DNA of 64,000 bases from Areca catechu (taxonomy: Eukaryota; Streptophyta; Magnoliopsida; Arecales; Arecaceae): assembly GCA_021397845.1 (NCBI GenBank), contig CM038048.1:30626727-30690726 (forward strand), written 5' to 3'. How positions within the stretch are numbered: position 1 is the stretch's first letter; each line of letters begins with the position of its first letter. The position numbers were made by a program, and so were the translations under genes. Shown here piece by piece: positions 1 to 9,188 of the stretch. The notes under the pieces were generated by a model. The model saw only the letters and a program-made list of their open reading frames with translations. It was not told the origin of the DNA and did not search any database.

Positions 1-1511
1 AAATTCCACATCTTCCGGGTAGACATGATACGTTGCTAGACGTCAATCTTGTCTTGTAGGTATATGATTGAGTCATGGTAATTCAAATCAGTCAATTTGA
101 ATTAGATTCTAATTGACCGAGTCGAGCTAGTTTGAGTTGACCTAAATCGGCTTAGTTGAGATCTAACCGAATTAAGTCAAATAGAACTCGGACCTACTGC
201 TGGCTAGGTGTGGAACCCAATGGGTCACACACAAAAGAAAATTGATGAAGGATTTAATTTGGAATTAAATCATGTTTGCAGGATAAACACACTAGCATGT
301 GTTGCAGACCAAATTTCTATTCGAATCAGATTCGAATTTGGTTCCGAATTGGGCTTAATTGGGTTCTAATTGAACTAGATTTAGGTCCAATTTATTTTTT
401 AGGACATTGGGCTAACCCATGGCTGAACCCAAGTGAACTTAGTTCACTGAGACCCTCTCTCCAAGCCTTCCCCTCCCTCTTCTCACCCGCGCGCGCCAAG
501 AAAGAAAAGTCCACGCGCGTGGACTTCTCTTAAAACGCGTGAGAAAGAAAATGTCGGAGAAAAAAATCTGAAAAGGGGCATTTCAGATCCTTGTCTGGCA
601 CCCTTGGATCTGGATCTGATGGCCAGAAAAATTTAAGAAAAAGATCCGTCGCTTTTCGGTCGCAAATCCGTCTCCAAAAGTCGCGATCCTTCCCGAAGTT
701 TTTCCGAGAGTTCTCCTCGTCGGAAAAATGAAAATCAAATCGGAGAATCGTGATTTTTGGTTGAGGGGATGCGTGAGGAATGAGGGATCGTGATCCCTGG
801 GGTTTCAGAGGGTTGCGTTGTTTCGAGATGACACCCCTCTGAGATCTATAAATCGGGTTGGGGTTCTCGGGGGTTTTCACGCAACATAGTTCAGAGATCC
901 AATTCCCTCACTTCCTCTCCAGAATACTCCTTCCTCTTATTCTTGTTGGGTATTGTTTCCCTTACAGAGGTATCCTCTGTCGAAACTCTGACCCTAAACA
1001 AGAATAAGAAGAAGGTCTTGAACGGTAAAGGAAAGAACAAGGAAAGGATCTTTTCTTCTTTTCTTTCTTGAATTAAGACTTTGACTGTCTTAATTTTTCT
1101 TCCAATTCAATTCAAGAAAAGGGATTCAAGAAAGGGAATTCTTGAAGAAAATTCAAGAAGAGGAAAGAAGGAAGAAAAAGAAATTTTCAAGAAAGAAAAT
1201 TTCAGCCTAAAGGTCCAAGAATTGAATTCTTGAAAAAGAATTCAAGAAGAGGAACCAAGAAATAGAAATTTTGTCTTCATTATTTTTCTGTGTGGATCAC
1301 CATTGGAGGGTGAACATTTGGGCACCTGGTGGAGATTCAGAGTTTGGATTTTGCGATACAGGTTAGTATCTTAATTTGAGATTAAATCTTATATAAACAT
1401 CTTATATGTTTTAATTCTTTTAAGGAGATTTTGGGTTGAAGGTTTGGTGAAGATTTTATAAAGATAAAAAATTTTGAAATCGATGATTCCGCCTTGCTAC
1501 CGAACCCTACA
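1..1511 (+). repeat. 5' LTR of F (3' portion only)
   Basis: Nearly identical to 7551-9062 at a constant offset of 7550, with one 1-bp indel in a T run near 1090/8643. It ends in CA at 1510-1511, directly before the primer-binding site. Small open frames inside it (276-533 plus, 530-880 minus) recur in the other LTR only because the LTRs are alike; I do not call them genes. A CpG-rich 20-bp palindrome lies at 507-526 and the TATA box at 847. Confidence 0.95.
847..853 (+). promoter_or_regulatory. TATA box of F 5' LTR
   Basis: TATAAAT followed by CGGG. The matching site in the 3' LTR (8397) is TATAAATAG, the better plant consensus. A start about 30 bp downstream, near the ACGCAACATAG segment around 880, is inferred. 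The position in the LTR fits the U3/R boundary. Confidence 0.6.
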
Positions 1512-1512
1512 G

Positions 1513-1524
1513 TGGTATCAGAGC
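1513..1524 (+). other. Primer-binding site of F
   Basis: TGGTATCAGAGC, complementary to the 3' end of plant initiator tRNA-Met, lies 1 bp after the LTR end. It fixes the orientation and the 5' LTR boundary. Confidence 0.95.
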
Positions 1525-2785
1525 CTCCTTATTAAGATTAAAATATATATTCTGAATTTTAGATGCATATTTATAAGTAACATGAGATGTAATATATGTT
1601 TGTTATAATGTCACCAATTAGGGTTTTCACTCAAACCCTAATTGTTGTAGAGATATGCATAGAGATCTAGTCATCATACTGAAATAAGGTTGCCCTGGCA
1701 TAATGGTGGATCCATTATGTGGTAAATGGTTGTCCTAGTATGATGACACACTAATCACATTTTTGTGTTAATTATGCATATATGTTTGATGTATGCCACT
1801 AATTAAGGTTTTCACCTAAACCTTAATTTGCATAGAGATATGTTTAGCCTTCTAGTCATCATACTGAAATAAGGTTGCCCTGGCATAATGGTGGATCCAT
1901 TATGTGGTAAATGGTTGTCCTAGTATGATGGCACACTATGGCACATATTTGCTAGAATGTGCTTTGTTTTAATAAAGCCCTCTTTAACAACATATTAAGT
2001 TGTAGTGTCATATACCAAAAGCAAAAATAATCAATATGATTAGTTTATCATTCGGTGTCTAGGAAAAGTGGTTCATGATCGGTAAAGAGGACGTGGTTTT
2101 TAATTGGTTCCGTTGACTGACCTGGCCAATTCTTATTGGTGTCTAAGGAAAGCAACGGGGGGACTCCCACCACTCTCCCACTTACCTGGCCGGTATGATT
2201 AACTTAATTATTGATTAATATGCTCAGTGTAATATTCACTACATATGGCTTTCCTTCATGCCAAGTCATTATTATGTTATGATCCATATTAGGTTTGTTG
2301 TGTACACACAAGGCCTTTTCTTTATGGTGACTAACATAATTTTTTCTTGGTACATTTGATGCTTATGGAATGATTTAATATAATACTTTGTTGTGTACAC
2401 ACAAGGGTATTATGATTAATATCATGACTATATAGCAATGAAGGGTCTAACTTAACTAAAATATTATAGTTTGTCGTGTACACACAAGACTATTAATATT
2501 TTAGAGGCCAAGATAAGTTGAGAATTGTATGAATTACAATTGGAAAGAGTTTTTCCTACCTTTGAACTTATATAAGATTTGTTGTGTACACACAAGGTCT
2601 TTTATAAGGAATTAGGATCTCAACCCCACTAAGAGAACCAATTAGGGTTTTCTCGATCATCACATTGAGGGTTATGATGCTTGATAAAATAGTGGGAGAC
2701 ATAATTAAGTTAAAGTCCTAATTTAATTATGTTTTGTCAACATTGATTGTCTGCTTATGTAATGTTGTTTGTTAATGTAGATTAA
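1525..2785 (+). other. Long untranslated leader of F with structured repeats
   Basis: 1.26 kb between the primer site and gag, with no long ORF. It holds a tandem duplication of about 185 bp (roughly 1607-1758 and 1792-1943), each copy opening with a 28-nt hairpin. Four copies of a segment centred on the palindrome TGTGTACACA lie near 2294, 2387, 2470 (core CGTGTACACA) and 2578. A segment at 2050-2193 resembles the leaders of the gypsy elements in this window. Packaging or dimerisation signals are expected in this position in LTR elements; assigning them here is inference. Confidence 0.75.
1607..1943 (+). repeat. Tandem duplication (about 185 bp x 2) in F leader
   Basis: The stretch with CATCATACTGAAATAAGG and the following CATAATGGTGGATCC occurs at about 1670 and again 185 bp later. 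The most conserved part is the downstream 80 bp. The upstream hairpins (1616-1643 and 1801-1828) differ in sequence but both pair perfectly over 11 bp. Confidence 0.85.
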
Positions 2786-5700
2786 ATGGCCTCTTCACTC
2801 TCACTCCGTAGCATTCTTGATGCAAATAAATTGACTGGACCAAACTATGTTGATTGGTTGAGAAACCTGAAGATAGTACTCAGCCAAGAAAGAATTTCTT
2901 ATATTCTTGATACCCCAACCTTGGAACCATTAGGGGAAGATGCCTCGCAAGAGGATAAGACCACATATAACACGTGGCAAAATGACTCACTTACTGTCAA
3001 GTGTATAATGCTTGCCTCTATGATCAATGAGTTACAGAGGCAACATGATAGCATGGACACAAACTCTATATTGCTCAATTTAAAAGAACTTTATGGAGAA
3101 CATAGTCGAACTGCAAGATATGAAATATCTAAGCAGTTATTCCGTGCAAGGATGACAGAAGGTACATCCGTACAAGACCATGTATTAAAGGTTATTGACC
3201 TAATCACCCGATTGGGTCAATTAGGTTTTGTCATGGATGGGGAGTTGAATCAGGATTTAATCCTGCAGTCACTCCCAGAGTCATTTTCATAGTTTGTTCT
3301 TAATTATCATATGAACAAACTTAACACTTCCTTGCCTGAGCTGTTGAATATGTTAAAAACAGCAGAGAGCCATTTAAAGAAAAATAAGGCTCCACTTCTT
3401 CTTGTGGATGGTGTAAACAAGAAGAAAATAGGCAAAAAGGGTTCCAAGAGAAGGTTAAACCCAAAAGGGGGCATCAAGAAAAAGAAAGGAAAGAAGGCCT
3501 CCGGACAAATGACCTGCTTTCATTGTGGCAAGCCGGGTCACTGGAAAAGAAACTGCAAGGTTTACCTTGCAAGTCTGAAGCCCGGTGCTAGTAATGCACC
3601 AACAGGTATGTATGAGATACATGCAATTTTGTCATTAGACACTTCTAATTCAAACTCTTGGGTATTGGATACTGCTTGTGGTCATCATATCTGTAAATCA
3701 TTGCAGAGACTACAGAACATTAGAGTTTTGAAGGAAGGCAACTTCGAGCTCTACGGTGCTGGAGGAGATTCCATCCAAGCAGAAGCTGTAGGGACTTATA
3801 TGTTGAAGCTGCCTTCTGGGAAGATTTTAGAGTTAAAGAATTGTTATTTTATGCCTAGAATCATTAGAAACATCATATCTGTACCCTTGTTACTTAAACA
3901 AGGATATATTATGAATGTAATGAGCAGTGGCTGCTCAATCAGTTTTTCTAATGAAATAATATTTAATGGCATATTTTTCAATGGTCTCTTAACTTTATCT
4001 TCTGATGACAATATACTACATGTTAGTAATAAACGAAAAAGAGATGAAGTAAACAATACTTTACTTTGGCACTGTCGTCTTGGACATATTAGTGAGCAGA
4101 GGATTAACAAGTTATACAAGGAAAAATTCCTTAATCCTTATGACTATGAATCATTAGGAACTTGTGAATCATGTCTCATGGGTAAAATGACCAAGACTCC
4201 ATTTAGTGGACATAATGAAAGGACAACAGAGTTATTAGGACTCATACACACTGATGTATGTGGACCTATGACAACTCAGGCCAAGGGTGGATACTCATAT
4301 TTCATCACATTCACTGATGATTTTTCAAGGTACGGATTTGTGTATCTAATGAAACATAAGTCCGAAGCTTTTGAAAAATTTTTTGAGTATCAAAGTATGG
4401 TAGAGAAACAAACGGGGAAAAGTATTAAGATCCTACGATCAGATAGGGGAGGTGAATACTTATCCACCGAGTTTCTTGATCACCTTAAACAAAAGGGAAT
4501 CATCTCTGAATGGACTCCTCCTTACACACCATAATTAAATGGTGTTGCTGAAAGGAGAAATCGTACTTTATTAGATATGGTACGGTCCATGATGTGCTTC
4601 ACAGACTTACCTATTTCTTTCTGGGCATATGCCTTGGAAACAGCGGCTAATATTTTTAATAGAGTACCATCCAAATCTGTATCTGGCATTCCATATGAGT
4701 TATGGAGGGGAAAGAAACCCAGTCTTAAGCACCTTAAGATATGGGGATGTCCAGCTTATGTCAAAAGAAATTTTGGACAAAAGCTTGATGCTAGAGCAGA
4801 AAAATGTCTATTTGTTGGATATCCCAAAAATAGTATAGGATATCTATTCTACCACCCTACTGAACAAAAGATTTTAGTCAGTAGGCATGCCATTTTTATG
4901 GAAAAGGAATTCATCCTACAAAAGGGCAGTGGGAGAAATATTGAACTTGAAGAAGTTCAACAAATAGATACATCTCAACAAAATCATAACACGGTTAATA
5001 TAGAACCTGAACACACCACTCCTATCCATAAGTCTGATAGAGTGCGACATGCACCAGAAAGGTATGGGTTCATTATTGAAAATAATGAAGCCCGAATCAT
5101 TGATAATGATGAGCCTCTAACATATACGGATGCTGTCATAAGTAGTGACTCAGACAAATGGCTGGAAGCCATGAGATCCGAAATGGACTCCATGTATGTC
5201 AACCAAGTCTGGACTTTGGTTGATGCACCAGAGAGTGTTAACCCTATTGGATGCAAATGGGTCTATAAGAAAAAGATTGGGACAGATGGCCAAGTTGAAA
5301 CTTATAAAGCCAGATTAGTGGCTAAGGGTTTCAGACAAAAACAGGGAATAGATTATGATGAAACATTTTCTCCTGTTGCCATGCTCAAATCTATTCGGAT
5401 CATGCTTGCTATAGCAGCATATCATGATTATGAAATCTGGCAGATGGATGTGAAAACTGCATTCCTCAATGGTTTCCTTGAGGAAGAGGTTTATATGTCA
5501 CAGCCAGAAGGTTTTGTCTTGGAGACTAAACCTAATCAGGTATGTAGGCTAAAGAAATCTATTTATGGATTAAAGCAAGCATCTAGGAGTTGGAACATCC
5601 GATTTGATAAGACAGTCAAAGAATTTGACTTTATCAAAAATGAGGATGAACCTTGTGTGTACAAGAAGACTAGTGGGAGTGCCATAGTTTTCTTGGTTCT

Positions 5701-6688
5701 GTATGTAGATGACATACTCCTCATTGGGAATGATATCCCAATGTTACAATCAGTCAAGGTATGGTTATCTAAACAGTTTTCCATGAAAGACTTGGGAGAA
5801 GCATCTTATATACTAGGCATCAAGATCTATAGAGATAGATCTAGGAGGATGCTAGGTTTATCCCAGTCTAGGTATATTGACCAAGTGCTAAAAAGATTTA
5901 GCATGGAGGAAAGTAAAAGAGGTTACTTACCTATTGGTCATGGCATACATCTTTCTAAGAAGATGTCTCCTAAGACACCTGAAGAAAGAAATAGAATGAA
6001 TTCGGTACCTTATGCTTTGGCAGTAGGGTCTATTATGTATGCTATGTTATGTACTCGGCCTGATGTGGCATATGCCTTAGGTATAGCCAGCAGGTTTCAG
6101 GCAAATCCAGGAGAGGATCATTGGAAGGCTGTGAAAAATATTCTTAAGTACTTAAGAAGAACTAAGGATATTTTTCTAATATACGGAGGATTTGATCTTA
6201 AACTAGAAGCTTATTCAGATTCTAGTTTTCAATCAGATCCAGATGACAGCAAATCTATATCTGGGTATGTTTTTACCCTTAATGGAGGAGCTGTAAGCTG
6301 GAAAAGTTCTAAACAGCAAACTGTAGCTGACTCAACAACTGAGGCAGAATACATTGCTGTTAGTGAAGCTGCCAAAGAAGCTGTCTGGATGAAGAAGTTC
6401 ATATCAGAGTTGGGCGTAGTTCCTGAGATTGAAGGTCCAGTATCACTTTACTATGATAATACGGGGGCTGTTGCTCAAGCAAAGGAACCAAGAGCTCATC
6501 ACAAATCAAAGCACATTCTGAGACGCTTCCATCTCGTTCGAGAGATTGTCGAAAGACAAGAAGTCTGCATTAAAAGGGTAGAAACGAAGAACAACATAGC
6601 AGACCCGTTCACTAAGGCTCTATCACAGCGAGAGTTTGATCGCCACCTTGATTGTATGGGGTTAAGATTTAAAGGCGATTGGCTTTAG
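2786..6688 (+). pseudogene. Gag-pol polyprotein of F, two nonsense codons
   Basis: One frame of 1301 codons, broken only by TAG at 3290-3292 and TAA at 4532-4534. In order: copia-type Gag; CCHC zinc knuckle (CFHCGKPGHWKRNC, 3515-3556); protease (LDTACGHHIC, about 3665); integrase with WHCRLGH and CxxC, then catalytic Asp in HTDVCGP and in LRSDRGGEY, and Glu in GVAERRN; RT with YVDD (5702-5713); RNase H ending about 6620. The protease motif reads DTA where DTG or DSG is usual. The first stop cuts Gag; the second falls between the second Asp and the Glu of the integrase triad, six codons before that Glu. Both look like C-to-T changes of Gln codons. RT and RNase H are uninterrupted. The start follows the long leader, with no better upstream ATG in frame. 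Not translatable as a full polyprotein without readthrough, but it could be mobilised in trans. Confidence 0.93.
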
Positions 6689-6691
6689 TGC

Positions 6692-6702
6692 AAGTGGGAG
6701 AT
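6692..6702 (+). other. Polypurine tract of F
   Basis: AAGTGGGAGAT lies immediately before the TG that opens the 3' LTR and just after the RNase H stop. This is the expected plus-strand primer site. Confidence 0.85.
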
Positions 6703-9062
6703 TGAAAGATTGTGCCCTGAAAGCCAATTGAAATATTATAATTTTGATCCCAAAATCAATGAATTGACATTTTATAAAGGCATTATTTTCATCATTTGCT
6801 ATGTCTTTTTGATTTTTTGATGAACCCCATAGATTAGGGCTATGGTTCTAGGGTTATGATGAGACCATACCAGTGAGACCTAAAGCCTTAAAACCCTAAT
6901 CTAAAATATTCCTGGTCGATGGGACATTGAGTTGGGGATCAATGTTTCCGGCAAGACCAGCACATCCTATATATGTTTTGTAATAAGGGTGACTGATCTC
7001 ACAGTCACTTGTGTTTGACACTAATACTAGGATGTGAGTGTTCATTAGAGAATGAGTTCACTGAATTGATCCAGATTGAGAATATCTAATGGAACCTTAT
7101 CTGTTTGTCAATAGATAATTCTCATAGTGGGAGTAGTGCATGTGGTCCTTTGACCTGAGACTACCATAGTACCTTATATACATGAATCCATACTTTGGTT
7201 CGCAGTCAATCATGACACTGAGTCATGCACGAGGTGATACTGGTTATGGTGGATTGTATATGGAGGTTGTGAGTAGGTCAACAAGGAATTGATCAGCCCT
7301 AGTAAGAGGGAATAGCATCCAGCTAATTTCAAATGATGGATTCAGGAAACCTTTGATCAAAGTATGAATATTAGAGATATTTTCTAATGGTTCATTACTG
7401 AATCATCATTATAAAGACTGAGCTAGGGATGAATATGAAAATTGGATTTGACAAGTATCCATATTCATAATCATATTCGGGATGCAAGTTGATCAAAGGA
7501 CTGAATTGCCCGGTAACTCACCACTGAAGGGTATTTTGGTAATTCCACCAAAATTTCACATCTTCCGGGTAGACATGATACGTTGCTAGACGTCAATCTT
7601 GTCTTGTAGGTATATGATTGAGTCATGGTAATTCAAATCAGTCAATTTGAATTAGATTCTAATTGACCGAGTCGAGCTAGTTTGAGTTGACCTAAATCGG
7701 CTTAGTTGAGATCTAACCGAATTAAGTCAAATAGAACTCGGACCTACTGCTGGCTAGGTGTGGAACCCAATGGGTCACACACAAAAGAAAATTGATGAAG
7801 GATTTAATTTGGAATTAAATCATGTTTGCAGGATAAACACACTAGCATGTGTTGCAGACCAAATTTCTATTCGAATCAGATTCGAATTTGGTTCCGAATT
7901 GGGCTTAATTGGGTTCTAATTGAACTAGATTTAGGTCCAATTTATTTTTTAGGACATTGGGCTAACCCATGGCTGAACCCAAGTGAACTTAGTTCACTGA
8001 GACCCTCTCTCCAAGCCTTCCCCTCCCTCTTCTCACCCGCGCGCGCCAAGAAAGAAAAGTCCACGCGCGTGGACTTCTCTTAAAACGCGTGAGAAAGAAA
8101 ACGTCGGAGAAAAAAATCTGAAAAGGGGCATTTCAGATCCTTGTCTGGCACCCTTGGATCTGGATCTGATGGCCAGAAAAATTTAAGAAAAAGATCCGTC
8201 GCTTTTCGGTCGCAAATCCGTCTCCAAAAGTCGCGATCCTTCCTGAAGTTTTTCCGAGAGTTCTCCTCGTCGGAAAAATGAAAATAAAATCGGAGAATCA
8301 TGATTTTTGGTTGAGGGGATGCGTGAGGAATGAGGGATCGTGATCCCTGGGGTTTCAGAGGGTTGCGTTGTTTCGAGATGACACCCCTCTGAGATCTATA
8401 AATAGGGTTGGGGTTCTCAGGGGTTTTCACGCAACATAGTTCAGAGATCCAATTCCCTTACTTCCTCTCCAGAATACTCCTTCCTCTTGTTCTTGTTGGG
8501 TATTGTTTCCCTTACAGAGGTATCCTCTGTCGAAACTCTGACCCTAAACAAGAATAAGAAGAAGGTCTTGAACGGTAAAGGAAAGAACAGGGAAAGGATC
8601 TTTTCTTCTTTTCTTTCTTGAATTAAGACTTTGACTGTCTTAATTTTTTCTTCCAATTCAATTCAAGAAAAGGGATTCAAGAAAGGGAATTCTTGAAGAA
8701 AATTCAAGAAGAGGAAAGAAGGAAGAAAAAGAAATTTTCAAGAAAGAAAATTTCAGCCTAAAGGTCCAAGAATTGAATTCTTGAAAAAGAATTCAAGAAG
8801 AGGAACCAAGAAATAGAAATTTTGTCTTCATTGATTTTCTGTGTGGATCACCATTGGAGGGTGAACATTTGGGCACCTGGTGGAGATTCAGAGTTTGGAT
8901 TTTGCAATACAGGTTAGTATCTTAATTTGATATTAAATCTTATATAAACATCTTATATGTTTTAATTCTTTTAAGGAGATTTTGGGTTGAAGGTTTGGTG
9001 AAGATTTCATAAAGATAAAAAATTTTGAAATCGATGATTCCGCCTTGCCACCGAACCCTACA
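6703..9062 (+). repeat. 3' LTR of F (complete, about 2.36 kb)
   Basis: Begins TGAAAGATTG and ends CCCTACA. Long for a copia LTR. No coding content is supported. TATA box at 8397-8403; palindrome AAGTCCACGCGCGTGGACTT at 8057-8076. The 5 bp after it, CCTAA, should be the target duplication, but the left flank is outside the window. Confidence 0.93.
8397..8403 (+). promoter_or_regulatory. TATA box of F 3' LTR
   Basis: TATAAATAG, a strong plant TATA box. A 3' LTR promoter here could fire outward into element E and its ORF at 9189. Confidence 0.6.
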
Positions 9063-9188
9063 CCTAACACTCCCCTTACACCTGCCTGGCTGAGTACAGG
9101 GTTACTATAGGTTAGTTTGCCACTCTGATTGAGCATCTAGTTTGGACTCTAGGTCTAGTCAGCTGTAGTCGGTCTGATCGAGTCTTGC

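Larger units (their letters stand above)
1..9062 (+). mobile_element. Copia element F, LTR retrotransposon cut by the window start
   Basis: Direct terminal repeats (1-1511 and 6703-9062) flank a leader, a primer-binding site and a gag-pol reading frame in the order protease, integrase, RT, RNase H, which is the Ty1/copia order. The first roughly 850 bp of the 5' LTR lie outside the window, so full length is about 9.9 kb. The RT resembles the Tork/TAR/Angela group; I cannot settle the lineage. By eye the LTR overlap shows about 15 substitutions and one 1-bp indel in 1511 bp (about 1%), making this the youngest insertion seen. It lies in the leader of gypsy element E, whose sequence resumes at 9063. 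Confidence 0.95.

Noticed and set aside
276..880. Two small ORFs in F's 5' LTR, repeated at 7826-8430
   Set aside because: They are conserved only because the LTRs are about 99% identical; no family match and they overlap promoter sequence.
1513..1524. TGGTATCAGAGC sites as tRNA genes
   Set aside because: Only 11-12 bases match the tRNA 3' end complement, and each lies beside an LTR; they are primer-binding sites.
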